Positions 31,501-45,100 of a stretch of 64,000 bases of DNA are shown here, piece by piece. Made by a program: the position numbers and the translations under genes. The stretch's first letter is position 1. Every line of letters starts with the position of its first letter. The DNA comes from Drosophila miranda (taxonomy: Eukaryota > Arthropoda > Insecta > Diptera > Drosophilidae): positions 5,270,001-5,334,000 of the forward strand of contig NC_046677.1 of the NCBI RefSeq assembly GCF_003369915.1. Direction: 5' to 3'. The notes under the pieces were generated by a model. The model made no database searches. It saw only the letters and a program-made list of their open reading frames with translations, and had not been told where the DNA came from.

Positions 31501-34500
31501 TAATTTGTTGTTTTTGTTTTTGTTTCTGTTTTTTTTTTTGGCCAGCTTTTGCCTGACAGGCAAAGCCTAAAATTCAATTAAAAATATCAAGCCAGAGCTC
31601 TGGCTCTCTCGCTGGGCTACTGCTTATTATTACTGCTTTTTGGGCCGACATCGAATTTTCTCTATGGCATTTGATTTGGGGGCTCTCTGCCGAGACTTGC
31701 CATTGGGCTGGAGAACATTTTTGATTAGTGATCTGTGATCGAATCGACCCCTGGGCCCCTGAAACCGAAACCGAACTCGAAACCAGTGTTTTCGTTTGAA
31801 TGGTTTTGGCTACCGATCAACGATCAACGATCAGCGATCAGCGATCAGCGATAAAGATACGAGTATCTGTCAGTGTTTACCCAAGCGAAACTGCGAATTA
31901 TCTCTGCTCGTAAGAATATACAGTTATTGTTTTGGCCATTTTACGAGAATTCGTAAATGTTTATGAAGTGAAACGATTGTTGTTCTGTGATCCTCTATAA
32001 GAGATGGATGGTGTCAATGGTTAAACAATCTTTGAGCAATCCCCAGACCTAAACAACAATCCGAAAGAAGATTATCCGCTCTCCAAGCAGAATGATCGCT
32101 AGAAACTATCTTCAGGCTGCGATCCTTTGTTAGAGATCACTTCGTACAAATGCCAATCGCTGGCTAAACTTTGAACTATCCAAAGACCCATCCTCGGGCA
32201 ATCCCTCCAGCTATTTTCCTTACAAAGTCAGAGACCAGAGGCCAGCGATGATCTTGACCAAGCCACGTCCCTTGGGGGGCGTGCCCTGTTACGTTAACCC
32301 ATACACAGACGCATTGTGTGCGAGTACGCTCCGTTAACCCGCAAGAAACGAGAGAAACGGTCGACAAATTTATGACTTCACAGTTACCCCTCGGACCCCA
32401 CACTCCACTCGAGTCCACACACATCCCATGCCCCCCACATACCCCCCACATCCCAGGGGAAGACCTTTGTGACTGTGTGCCCAACTACCGCACAATTTAC
32501 GATCGGTTCATTTAGGTGGCCCATTGTCCGATGTTCCGTTCCGTTCCGAACCGATCCGATCCGATGTTTATGCAATGTTTTTGTGATTTCATATCAAGGC
32601 AGCTGGGAATTTGTACCGGCAACGCCTTCGCCTTCGCCATTGCCATAGCCCTCGCCTTTCATTGTGGGCGTCCGATCTGGCACTCCCTCTCTCTCACTCT
32701 CTCTCTGTGTCTCCATGTGGATCCTCCACAGCCACTGGCAGCAGTAGCCACCAGGCAGTACCATCTCTCCTTCGCCTCCTCGTGGCCTTTCTTTCTTGGG
32801 GACGGACGTCTCTCCTTTGGCAATGGGATAAGCGCATCCTAGCCAAATATGTGGGCCTGTGCGAGCCAAAAACGTGAGCCGAACAAATTGTTTTTGCCTT
32901 AAATAGTAAACAGATTTTTTTTCTGTTCGTCGCACAGCCAAAAACGGGGCCTGCGTATTACGGCAGCCCCAGGAACACGATCGATGAAAGGAGTGGAGGA
33001 GAGTCCACCAGTCGGAGACTGAGAGTCAGACTCGAAACACTAGTCATCGCAGTATTCGATTCTTCTCGAGCGCACCAGCAAACCAATTCCCAGAGGGTTG
33101 AGCTGGGTCATTCTCTGGGTCTCTCGGTCGGTATCGGCCCGGAGGGGTCCCCAGGAGCATTTAAAAATCAATTTGGGCGCATTTATGTTTCACACGATTG
33201 CCCAGAGACAGAGAGACTAGGAGAGGAGCCTCTGACTCTCCGAGTCTCTGAGTCTGAAGAAGTCTCGTTTGATGATTATCTTTTTGTTGTGACTTTCGGT
33301 TTCCAAGCTCGGGTACGAGAGATGTACGATGTACGATGTACGAGTATGTAGATGGTGTGTGCCCCCTGTGGTAAATGGATGGAAATGTGTGTCACCGGGT
33401 CTCTGTGTCTCTCGTTCTCTGGTTCTCTATGCTGCTCTGCCGCCTGGCAATCCTCCAACTGCATCTCCAATACCCGCCATTCCAATTCCCATTCCCCTGG
33501 CATTGCTATTGCTACTGCCGTTGCCATTTCCATTCCCAATTCAAAACAATTACCAATTGTTTATTTGTTCTTACAACTTGTTGTCGACTTCCTCAGTAGT
33601 GGTGGTGGTGGTGGCGGTGGTGGTGGTCCCTCAGCTCCCCACACCTTCTACTCCATGGCCTCCAGTCGCTCCTCTGGTCTGGTTGGGTCTCGCTCCTTCC
33701 CGAATCCATCAATTGCCACACACTATCTTGATCTGGCACTAGGCACAGAGCACAGAGCATAAGAAAAGAGCAGACCTCTGTCGAAACGAGCCCAACCGAA
33801 AACTTTCCTCCGGCCACTTTGACAGACGGCACTTTATCTTCGCCGGCTTTTAATTTCACTAATGACAATTGATGATCGTACACGTTTATGAAAATGGAAA
33901 TGGAAAATCTAATGAAACTGAATCTTAACTGCCAGTGCCACTGCCACTCGTAGTCGGAGTCGGAGTCAGGTGAGTGTCAGGCGCAAAATTGTTGTCGATC
34001 TGTGCGATCTATCAGGGGGGGATATTGTGCCAGAAGTTGTCTAACAGACGGTGGGGATTCCACGTTTCACTAGGGCAGAGTTAGAGTCGTCTAAAGAAGC
34101 GAATGAATATCCCAAGAGAGCGAAGGAAAGAGGAGGACGAACCCTTAAAATCGCTCTGAAAAACCCTTTATAATGGTTTGAAATGAATATTCACTGTATC
34201 TCCAATCCCATCCAACTCCTTGGAAGTGACATGATCTGCCTGAAGGATAATCCCTTACGATAATCCATTCCAATTAACTTGCTTATTGAATGAAATGTTC
34301 AACTGCCAGAGAATCATTTGGTGAATGCTTTGAGGCATGCCAAGACTTTGGCACTCGTAAATTGCCAGAGCCTGGCGACCAGCCCCACAATGCCACAATG
34401 TCCCGATGACAGTCCGCGCCACAAGGATGAGTGGACTAGGAAAGTATGCCAGCGCATGCGGCATGCCTCTGCTGCTGCTGCTGCCACTGCTGCTGCTGCT

Positions 34501-37190
34501 GCATGCTCCACAGAAGTTGTCATCGTCAATTAGTTTAAAGGCAGTATAAATTTATGTTAACAGCTACCAAACATAATATCCCCTGAGACAGTCGGAATCA
34601 GGCGGAGGCAGGCGAAGGCAGAGCGAAATCGAATCGAAACGAAACGAAACAATTTTCCCTTTTCAACATGTTGCCAGCTGTAGCCACGGAGCGGGGCAAC
34701 ATCATCGCCAGCTACCGTTTGTGCCACTGCGCAAGTTGTGGATGCTGCCGCTGCCGCTGCCGCTGCTGTGGCATTGTTTTGGGGCGCGCGATTTCGTGGC
34801 CGTTATAACAGGCCCAAAGAATCCGAATCCGAACCGAATCCGAGGCGAACGTTATGCCTCAATGAAGTTGAAGTCAGAGCCCGGTTCCCGGCTCCCGGCT
34901 CCCGGCTACCGATTCCCTGTTCCCTGTTCCCGAGACGGGGCCAAGTGGGTCGTGGCTCTGGTGCCTTTGCCTTTACCATTGCAATGGGCCTTTGATGTTG
35001 TCGCTGTTTGTTAGAATCTGTTGCAGAGGAACAGCCACATGGCCTGGCTCAGGGTCTGGGCCTGGGCCAGGGCCAGGCGTAGCAGCAGCAGCGGCAGCGG
35101 CAGGATTATTTAATGTAATCGATCGTGATGGGTTTGTTCTAATTTGCGGTGATTTTGTTTTTGGCGCTTGTTAAGAACCGAACACGGAGACAGAGCCGAG
35201 CCGAGTCGCGAGAGAAAGAGCCCAGCGAAACTTCCTTTGAAGTTGGTGAAAGATTTACTGTCGTATCTTTTATGGTATATCATAACAATTTACGAGCCAG
35301 TGTTTAATTAGTTGGGGGGATAGGGTTGGGGGGTGGGAAAGGGAGCGGGCCTTCAGTGCCATAAATTTCTTTGGCCTGTGGAAATTCGCCCCAGCGAAAA
35401 GTTCAAGTCTTCTAATTGGCCTGAGCCTGAACCCTAGTTAGAAAGGATTATGAGCAGAGATGCCATGCGATAGAGTTGTAAGATTTACAATCTTAAGTAC
35501 ATTTTGAGCACCCTATTAACTGCTTTCATGGAAGTGGAAATGTAGAGCGGTGCCATCGTGTATGTAAGATGGTTTTAAGTAGATCTTGAGAATACCCATT
35601 AGCATTCCCATTCTAGTTACACGTTCCCATACCCATGGCCATAGAAATTCTCGCTGCGTATCAGAGATGCGGGGCAGCATTGTGTGCACAAATGTACATA
35701 TGGGAGATGGAAAATTGCATGCACTGGACTGTTGACTAGATGGTAATTGCAGGTGTGCTACATGGTAATGATGTCTTTGTGCCGGCCAACATGCAATTGC
35801 TGCTGCTGCCGGTGGAGGCCACCAATTGCCGGGAAGATTGGATGGGGCGGACGACTTCCACCCGTCCATGCTCATTATTGATGGACTTGTTATGGCTATC
35901 GATGACCAGCCAGTGCACAGCATACCCACGAATCATTCCGAATGACCCACATTCTGATTCTCTCCAGCATTCACTTTCAGGGTTCAATGACCCATCACTC
36001 ACCTGCTCTCGGCCTCCGGTTAACCCCGCTTGATCCGATCTGATCTGATGGCACTAACATTGATTTAGCCAATCGGGCGAATTAAGTAATTTCGATTCCG
36101 TCACGTCACACCAACCGCAACCGCCGGCAGCTGAAGAGATAATCAAATAAAATGGAGATTGTTAGCCATTTTCAAGTTGAAAGCAAAGCGCCACACAGGA
36201 ATATTTGTTTTGGGCCACGTTGCGCGATCCAAGGGTCAGGGACAGCCAAAGAAAAGCCAAGGAAAGCCAAGGGGAAAACTGCAGCCGAAATCAAACAAAT
36301 TGTATCGATGGCTTGCCAATGAAGTGAAAATCGTGATTCAAGAGTCAAACAGCGGCCTGTAATTTTCACTAATTTTAACAATGTTTTTTTTGTTGTGTTT
36401 CGCTTTGGTTTAGTCCGTTTTTTTTTTTTTTTTTTTGTGGTTTTGCTTCCCAAGTAGCAAAACAATTATGCGAATTAAGGCAATGGAATGGGCAACGGCA
36501 GATCCGAGCCGATGCCCATTCGAATTGGTAAAAGTTCAAGCCAATCTGTGCAGATCGACTCATCCCAAATGACGTCACACTCTGACGGCAGGGATTACAA
36601 AAAAGGCAATGCGTCCACAAGGAACCGAACCGAACTAAACTGAACTGAACTGAACTGAACACAGCCCAACTCCATATGTCGATGGGTTGCAGGCCAAAGC
36701 AAGATCCCACAGTTCCCAGGAAAAACTCCATAACAGCAAATGCATTCTGCATTTTAAAATCTCCTCCAAAGGGCCTGCCTGGTCTGTCGCTGCAGTTCGC
36801 AATCGCACGTCCCAAGGGAACGTTAGTCGACATTTATGGAATGGGACTTCTGATTTCCAGCTACGCGCATGTTTCTGCTTAGTTGGTTCTGTTTTTACAG
36901 GAATTGTGCTGAAGCGGCAGACTGCCTGGAACCACTCCTCCTATACGACTCGACTCCCTTGTCTGCTGAATCCGCGCTCATTTATGCAGTATCTCTTTTT
37001 GCTGGCTATGGCAGAAATGACTGGAAATGGCATGTAATGAGTCCGCGACTCTTCATTGCTCTTTCGTTTTTTTCCAATTTCTACGATTTTCCTGGAAAGC
37101 TTGCGTCTTCCGCAGTCAAAAGCTTTATATGCACTTGCGCATGGAGTGGCGGCCATAACAAAACATATTTTAACCGCCCATACGTCAACT
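27469..37190. other. Intergenic region, no gene recognised
   Basis: Nearly 10 kb with only short ORFs in low-complexity sequence. It holds a GA repeat (28517-28546), a strongly A/T-rich block (about 29400-29700), poly-T runs (30104-30120 and 36418-36437), repeated GATCAGC units (about 31817-31852), CTCTC-rich patches, a GGT repeat (about 33600-33627) and CTG runs (about 34468-34502). I see no RNA gene and no recognisable coding exon. Regulatory DNA is likely but not identifiable by eye. Confidence 0.6.
28517..28546. repeat. (GA)n microsatellite
   Basis: About 15 dinucleotide units in intergenic DNA. Confidence 0.9.
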
Positions 37191-37262
37191 GGCTCGTTGG
37201 TCTAGGGGTATGATTTCCGCTTAGGGTGCGGGAGGTCCCGGGTTCAAATCCCGGACGAGCCC
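37191..37262 (+). tRNA. tRNA-Pro (AGG), copy 1
   Basis: The 72-base gene folds as a cloverleaf. The acceptor stem GGCTCGT pairs with ACGAGCC, the anticodon loop TTAGGGT gives anticodon AGG, and the T arm is CCCGGGTTCAAATCCCGGA. Box A and box B promoter sequences are internal. A T6 run at about 37273-37278 serves as the Pol III terminator. There is no intron and no encoded CCA. Confidence 0.96.
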
Positions 37263-37530
37263 AAGTCAAATAACTTTTTTCCTTTTTTTATATTTATTGA
37301 ATAATTAAATTGCATTTAAAAATTATATCAATGAAGAAAATTTAAAGAAACGGAGAATATTAACTTCGAATGAAGCCAGAATGAATGCGGACACTCACAA
37401 GTTTATCCAATTTCTTAGTAAAATAAAGAATACAAATTTCTACAATCAAAATCAAGCGATTTATTTAAACTTTAGTTCTTATAAATTCTATAAATGAAAA
37501 GAAGAAAAAAACAAAAAGATGAATTCTCTT

Positions 37531-37602
37531 GGGCTCGTCCGGGATTTGAACCCGGGACCTCCCGCACCCTAAGCGGAAATCATACCCCTAGACCAACGAG
37601 CC
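37531..37602 (-). tRNA. tRNA-Pro (AGG), copy 2, opposite strand
   Basis: This is the exact reverse complement of copies 1 and 3 over 72 bases, with anticodon AGG. T-rich termination sequence lies downstream on the minus strand (T runs at about 37504-37520). Flanking sequence differs from the other copies. Confidence 0.96.
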
Positions 37603-37829
37603 AGTTGATCTGCATCGAAAGGCATCGAATCATAAAACAAGTCCAATTTAGATGACTTTTTATATAGTTTTAGCGTGATTTTCAAAGAAATAAAATACCT
37701 GCAAGACAATGGGGAAACTGGTTTACTTGCATTATCAAAATCAAAGAGTTTTCTCTTTGGCCATGTAACCAAAACTCGTTCGAGGCTGCTGGTAACGGAA
37801 ATAGGCTTTTGGACGGCTAAACGTTAACC

Positions 37830-37901
37830 GGCTCGTTGGTCTAGGGGTATGATTTCCGCTTAGGGTGCGGGAGGTCCCGGGTTCAAATCCCGGACGAGCC
37901 C
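37830..37901 (+). tRNA. tRNA-Pro (AGG), copy 3
   Basis: Identical over 72 bases to copy 1, with anticodon AGG in loop TTAGGGT and a T6 terminator at about 37913-37918. The short downstream motif AAATAACTTTTTT is shared with copy 1, suggesting that the local duplication included a little flank. Confidence 0.96.
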
Positions 37902-38922
37902 AAGAGAAATAACTTTTTTGTATGTTTTTTTGTTGTCAAATTATAAACATTGCTTATAGAATTTATTTTTGTTGCACAAATAACGACTTAATGGGTAAAT
38001 AATATTAACATTTGTTGTTGCCCCGCTTAATTAGCTAGATTAAAATTGCATTAATTTAGGTGGAATTTAGGGTGGAACCTGAACCTGTACCGACCTCGGC
38101 TTCCTCCGCCAGAGCAGCATTCAAAGCCCGGGCGGTGCCTCCTCCTAGGAGGAGTCGTTGGTGCCACACGAAGCAGAGTTCGGTGCAGGTTCAGGCATCG
38201 AAATACACATCAGAAAACAAAAAAACGAAAACAAACAGAACAAGTTGTCGAAAGCAACTTAGAGCAGGTATCTGTTTGTCAAAAGTACTACTCGAGGACC
38301 TAAGAACTACATAATCATAAATAAATGACACATTTTGTGGACATAGAGAATTGGGTAAACGTACAATAGAATAACATACAGATACAATGGTAGAATAGAT
38401 AGACGATAAATACATAAATTTGGCCCAAAATTGTGGTTTCTTGATGACGCGGCAGCAACATTGCTGCCATGTATGTTGGGGGGTTAGTTTGATTTGTTGT
38501 CCATTGCTCGACGTCCCTTCCAGTATGCCTTGGAGGGGGGTGAACAGTCGGGGCTAGTGGAACTCCTCATTTGGTAGCTCTCTTTCAATCAATTTCAGGG
38601 ATGGGGGGTTACGCTGCAACATCACCAACATCATCATCACCATCATCATCATCATTCCTTCCTTATGATCTTCTCAACCAGTTTTTCGCTCTGTTAGATA
38701 TAGATGTTATTCGCATATGTACATACATCATGATGTGTTGTGCCGCTTGATTTTGATTTGGTTGCTTGGTTATTAATATATTTTAAATATTTATAATTAT
38801 TTATTTAGTATTAGCACTAATTATTCTTTGGTTGTTCCACTGGTTCTGTTTTTGTTTTTGTTGTCGTTTGTCGTTGGCTCTTGGTTATTGCATTTTCTTC
38901 TGCATTTTCATTTTCATTTTGT
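37902..38922 (-). other. osp downstream and 3' UTR region
   Basis: No coding sequence is recognised here. On the minus strand it follows the osp stop codon and so must include its 3' UTR. A minus-strand AATAAA lies at 38800-38805, and further A/T-rich sequence would allow more distal ends. A CAT-rich microsatellite lies at about 38628-38655. The transcript end cannot be fixed. Confidence 0.5.
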
Positions 38923-39131
38923 TCATTGTGCTTTTTCTTCGTGGAGTTGCATGTTAATGACGGCAGCCGTTTTAAACATTTGCTTGTGACTGGGCTTATT
39001 TGGATTGGTTGTCGGTGCTGTATGGGTGCTGCTGCTGTATCTGGGTGCTATTAATTCTGATGATGCTGGTGATGCTGTCTGTGCTGTGGATTTTCGCAGA
39101 CTTTTGCCAAACGTCGAGCTGCCTCTTAGAC
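38923..39131 (-). CDS. osp: osp terminal coding exon
   Basis: After acceptor atttcag the frame gives [18 protein letters not shown] and a Ser/Thr/Pro-rich tail ending LHEEKAQ before TGA. The phase joins correctly to the 39467 donor (G|GT, Gly). Confidence 0.88.
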
Positions 39132-42100
39132 CTGAAATCAAAGCGACACAAAAGAAAACAGAGATTCCGAGATTAGCCGCTGATCAAACAGAATCAGAAT
39201 ATCGCATCTTTGGGTTAGTAGTGGAAGCCAAACAAATATCTGGTTATGAGGAAGAGTACAAACAGTGGGAAGGGAAGGAGTGAGTGGCAGGATGGGGAAG
39301 ATATACATATGCACCGACACAGAGAGAGAGAGAGAGGGAGAGACAGAGAGAGTGAGTGGTGGTGGAGACAGTGGACAGCTTTGTGTAGAGGTGTGTACAG
39401 TGAAAGAGAGTGCGCGGTGGCCCCGAAGCTCGAAGAGAAGCGTGAAGAGAATGCATTTGCGTTTACCTTGGAAGCTCAAACGATTCTGATAGATGGCAAA
39501 TATATCGAACGGCCGGTAGCACGGCTCGTAGCCGTCCTCGAGCGCTGGATACTCGCTCTGGATCGCTCGCATCTGATCAGAAGAGTTTGGGCTTTGATTT
39601 TGGTTTTGTTTTGCGGCGGGCACTGGGGAACAATTTAGCATATGGGAGGGTATCACGAAAAGGCTTTGCTCCACAAATTCATTGGCTGTCGCTGGCGCTG
39701 GCGCTGGGTCTGGGTTCTGGGGGTTCGGTATCGATTCGGTATCGCTGCTTGTTCCCAATGTGGTTGTGGTTCTTGGTTCAGCCACTATTTGTGGTGCACA
39801 CTGTACTGTGGGTACGGGTACGGGTACGGTTGGTACAGGCTGTTGTTTGGTTGGTTGTTTGGTTGTTTGGTTGGTTGTGTTGTTTGTGTTGTGTTGTGTT
39901 GTCGGTTTTTGGATAGTGGGAAGATGGTAACAAAGTGGATTAGTTGTTGCCTGTCGCTGTGGCGATTAAGTGTTAGTCACAAGTGTGGATTCTAGTGTTA
40001 ATTGTTTTTTGGATTGTGGATGTTGTATGGGAGTGTCTGAGTTGTGGGGATGTTCTCCTTACCTCGCTATCTTCACAGTGGGCACCCTCTCTGGTGTGAT
40101 CCGTGGTCAGGCCCTGCACAAAATGCACATCATTCGCTGGATCCTCCGATGCCAAATGGGCACGAAATTGCTTATTTCTGTAGAAGTCGCAAGGGCTTTT
40201 ATGTTTTATTTCTGACTCAAGGATCTGCGAATGGGGGTTGTCTTACCTCAGTTCCAGCTGTTGCATCTGCTGAAAGTGCCTCAATCTGCTGTTGGCCAAG
40301 TGCAGTTTCTCTTCCAGAGCGGCATTTTCCACACACTTGATGGAGTACTTCTCGGAAAACGATAGGATTTCCAGACGAAGTTCTTCGAGTTCCTCTCTGC
40401 GTATTTTTTGTGGGGAAAAACAGTTAGATGTCGCCATAAGCAGGCACCTCTATAACTTTGGAAAGCTTCACTGTACTTGACTCACAATACACTCAAAAAT
40501 CTGTTTGATTTCACGATGAATACACTTTTTTGATTGATTTTCTCTTTTCTATGTCCCGATCACTTTTTAACACCACTTTTGTAGAAACTACAATCGTTAT
40601 GGTGATCGTTAAGCGAAAGAAGAAAAAACAATGTTTCGTTTACCTTTGAAAAGGCATTTTGAATGTAGTCCGTATATGGTTCAGATATACATGAACGAAT
40701 ATATTCCAGAGAATGGTTTAGTTATCATTTCATTGCTCAGAGCGATGTCATTTGGAAGAATGAATTGAATCTTCAGCATCGGGCTTGAATCTGAATCTAT
40801 GCCGATGAGCAAGCCTTTAAATGGTTCTGGTGGAGTCGTAATTTCAGGTAGTTGCACTTTTACTGAAGCCCAAAACATACCATTCGACTTCTGTTTGAAT
40901 TTGAACGCAGGACAATGGAGACATTCTTTGTCTAATGCACCAATCATCACTTTCGGATGAGCGGAATACTCAATAGTAGGCTTATTTATGAAGCATGTAC
41001 AGCTCTGTGAAAGATTCCTATACCTTAATTTGAAGGTACATGGTATACAAATATTGATGAATATGTCTTGGAGTATTTCTCGAAAACGATAGAATTTCCA
41101 GCATAGTTTCAATAACATTTGCTTTCGATTAAGCGTATAGCATCTATAGCAAATACGGATAATATATCATACACCATATCATGTATAAAATGAATATTCA
41201 AATGCTGAATTGAATATCCACGTAGTGCTTCAACGAGACTGGTTTTACAACCGATCATAAATCGGTAAACATTTTTCAACTTTTCAAGAGAAGCATATGA
41301 ATATTTCATATATAAATGGAAGTAGAATACATATTTAGAGGGGTCAACGTATGATATGCCATCAAACATTTTAATGGGACATGTCGTATACGTACAATCT
41401 TTAAAAATATACGAGTAATGTAGTAATTCTTTCGATGGGTACAAATTTTGAAAGTATTGTCAGGTTAAATCTGCTCATATTTGATCTAACAGATCACAAA
41501 GATTCCACACAATTTGAGCAGCTATCCTCTATCGGGCTATCGATAGTGGGGATCTATAAAACTTCCTCAAATGTTTTTTCGAACTTTTTTGAATTGGCTT
41601 CAAAGTGTTTTTGCAGTCAATGGGCTGTCAGTACACTGAGCGGCTCTCCCATCAAGTTATAATATAATTTCATGTTCTACTCACTCTTTCAGCGTGGTAC
41701 CGTCTTCCCGCATGTGCTCTCCCCGCTGGACCTGTCGCAGGAACTCCTGCTTGAAGCGTGCCACCTCGCGCTGCACTTCGCTCTGGTGGGCTTTTCGCAT
41801 GGCATCCAGAGCGGCAAGGGTTGCCTGGAAATGAACGAAAAACAATCCAAGATTAGGTACTTGGACTCTCAAATGTGTGGCTGTGTTTCCCACCTGAGTT
41901 TCCTCTGCCAAAGCGGTCTCCTTTTCGGCCAGCAGTCGCTCGATTTCCAGCTTGTGCTGCTGCTCCAGATCGCAGGTGATTCTCCGATGCGAGGTCTCCA
42001 TGGCACTCAGCCCCTTCTCGCAGAGCGTCTATCCAAGGGATGAATGTTAGCTATCTACGGATGATTCTCTCTGGGAGGGATTACTTACCCTCAGTTGTTC

Positions 42101-45100
42101 GATTTCCAGTTGGTAGCGTTTACGGAAGCTCTGCTCGTCGGCCGCATTGACATGCTCGTTGTGGTACACCTCTCGCAGGCACTCCAGCTGCTTTCCGTGC
42201 TCCCGTTCGAGCAGCTCCAGACGCTTCTCGAGGCGCTTGCAGCGCTCTTGCTGTTTGCCCAGCTCGTCGCTCAGTTCGTTGCGCTGTCGGAGGAGCAGCT
42301 CCTGTTCCTGCTCCTGGCTGGCGCACTTCTCCAGGGCCTGGGCGAGGTCGCTCTCTCGTTGTTCCAGCAGCTGTTCGCTGCGCTGCAGATCCGTTTCGGT
42401 CTGCTGTTGCAGGGCCGAGAGCTTCTCTACCCTCTGTCGAAGGTCGCAGCACTTGTGGCAGGCATCCTGGACGCAGGTCAGCTCCATCTGCTCGCTGACC
42501 ATCACGCAGGTCTCGGCCAGAGCGCGTTCCAGCTGCCGCAGGCCATCCTTCCTGTCATTCATGGGGGAAACGGAGCGACGGCTCCTCTGTCCTGCGCGGA
42601 TTTGCTGGAGTTGCGTGAGACTCTGCTCGAGGCGCTCCTTGCTGCCCAGAAGCACATGCTCCAGGCTGTGCAGACGCTGCAGGAGATGGGCATTCAGAGG
42701 GGACTGGCTGGCAGACTCGCTGCTCGAGGACTCTGTGGGCGGACTGATGCTCTCCACCGACTTGCGCTCGATCGTCTCCCTCTGGAGTTCGCTGAGCTTC
42801 AGCTCCAGCTGCTCCTTTCCCTTGAGCGACAGCGATCGCCTTCGCTCGGACTTGGCCAGCTTCTGCTTGAGGGCTCGCACCTGTCGCTCCGAGCTGCTGT
42901 ACTTGAGAGTCAGATCCTGGATGCGGGCGGCCATCAGTTGAAGCTGCGCCCCATCCTCCAGTTGGCAGCGTTCCAGCTTCTGCTGCAACGCCGCCTGGGC
43001 CAGCTCCAGGGCGTCGTATTGGTTCTGGGATTGCTTCAGCTCCCGCTTCATGGCCCGAATCTCGTTGACGGCCTTCTCGAAGCGCGACCGCAGTTCGTTG
43101 TACTCCTCCGCCAGGGAGTCCCGCTGCAGGCAGTACGGATCGATGTCGCTGATGGTCGTGAGGTCGCTCAGCGAGTCCATGCGCTTCATTTTGTGGCGCT
43201 GCAGATTGCTGAGGCTCGCCACCTGGCTGCCCTCCGCCTGGAGCTCCCGCAGTCGCTTGTACAGGCTTTCGTTCTCATCGATGCCCTGCGCCAGGCGGTC
43301 CTCCAGCTGCTTGATCTTGCACTGGCTCTCCGACAGCTGCAGACTGAGGCTGTGCATCAGCTCGGCGGCACTCTGCTTGGCCTTCGCCAGCTCTCCGTTG
43401 AGCTGCTGTTGCTGCTCCTGGAGGCGGGCCGTCAGCTGCTGCTCCGTCCGCTGCAGGGTCGTCAGAAGCTCCGACATTCGTGCCTCCCGCAGGGTGGCCT
43501 CTGCGCGCAGCGTCTCGCACTGCTGCTTGAGCTCCCGATCCGGCTGCAGCAGCTCCTCGGGCACCACCAGGAGGGGCAGCTCGTCGCTGGCCACACTGTC
43601 GACGGTGCTGCGCCTGGAGCTGGGCGGAGAGCTGCGGCTGCGCTTGTGGAGGCTCGCGAGGCTCCGGTTGCGCAGGCAGCTGCGGAGCACGGGCGGGGAT
43701 GGCGACAGCGGGGAGCCCCAGTCGAGGCTGTCCCTGCGCCCGCCCTCCGACGCGGTGCGGTACTCCTCGTCGGACGAGAAGTGGGGTCCTGTCCCGGCGG
43801 GGGTGCCCGGCGTGGTGGCCGGACTCGCCACAGGCTGCAGCTGCGCCTTGATAAAGTCCTGCTCGATGTCCGTCTGCTTGGCGCCCGTCGTGGGCGTCGT
43901 CGTGTCCAGCTGCTGGGGCAGACCGGCGGCACTGCGGAGCACCGCCAGCCAGCTGTTGCGGGAGCTGGGCGAGAGGCTGGCCAGCAGCAGGCGCTGCTTG
44001 TCCCAGGTGATCAGCTGGAAGGCGTGCTGCTTGCTGGCACTCGGCTCTGGCAGGACATTCGTCAGGCTGTTCACGTCGAGCACTCCGTCCAGGACGCCCC
44101 GCTCCTCGCACAGCGGATCGCGGTAGTAGAACAGAGCCGCTCCGCTGAGGGTGAACCAGTGCTTGGACCACTCGCCCGTGCGGTTATCCTGCTTCATCAG
44201 CCACCCCTTCTTGGCGTTCAGCGACTCCTCTGTGGCGGCCTTGGCTGAGGGTTTGCTCGCCCCGGAGGAGGAGGAGGAGCTGGACTTGATGCTGAGGCCT
44301 CCCTTCACGGATCGCAGCTCGTCCGTTTTGGCCATGTAGTTGGGGCACAGCTCGTCCATGTTGCAGCCCCCATCGGGATCGCCTCGCTCGTGCTGGTAGT
44401 GCTTCGCTGGCTTCAGCTGCAGCTGCAGACGGGTCGGCGTCTTTGTCTTCGAGAGGCTATCCCCCTGGTGCTGCTGCTGCTGCTTCTGTTGCTGCTGCTG
44501 GGAGACCATCACCGTGGGTATCTTCTTGACTATGGCCGAGACGATGGCCGGCGTGGAGTTGGCCGCCAGGGGCAGTGACTTTGGTCTCTCGCTTCCACCG
44601 CTGCTCGGGGACTTGTTGCTGTTGTTGTTGTTGCTGGCGGAGGACACCTGGAAATCCGTCTCGTCCCGCGATGTCTGGTACTGTCCATGTCCATGGGTGT
44701 GATAATGGGAGGAGTGCTGATTGTTCAGCGCATTATTGACGGCCGTGGACCAGCGTTTGCTCTGCTGTTGACTTAGGTTCGTTATGGTGTTGGCAATGTC
44801 CTTGATGGTCTTCTCATCCCGGCGTATGTCCTCGATGAGTAGGCAAGTTGTGGGCTGGGAAACTGTCGAAGATGAAGGGTGGGGGTTTTCGATTAGTTTT
44901 TGAAGGAATTGGTGGATATTTTATTAGATTTTTAAGCCATCAATTGGCCCAAGTGAGAAATCCTTAAAAGAAACGACCGAGGGGCGCTGCTGCATCTCGT
45001 GGGTGGCCTAAACATATTTAGGAAAGACTATTTAAGGACCAAACTAATGAATATACAGCACGTATATTTAATCCCAGACCTAAGACTATTCTTCAGCCCA

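Noticed and set aside
33329..33762. Overlapping ORFs of about 136 codons in the intergenic region
   Set aside because: They arise from pyrimidine-rich and GGT-repeat low-complexity DNA open in several frames at once, with no recognisable domain.
38060..38314. 84-codon ORF downstream of osp
   Set aside because: It has no domain, lies in the region expected to be 3' UTR or intergenic, and its composition is non-coding in character.
42095..44248. 717-codon open frame on the plus strand opposite the large osp exon
   Set aside because: It is an antisense shadow of a GC-rich coiled-coil exon. Its Leu/Arg/Gln-rich translation has no domain, and the minus-strand frame has PH domains and correct splice phases.
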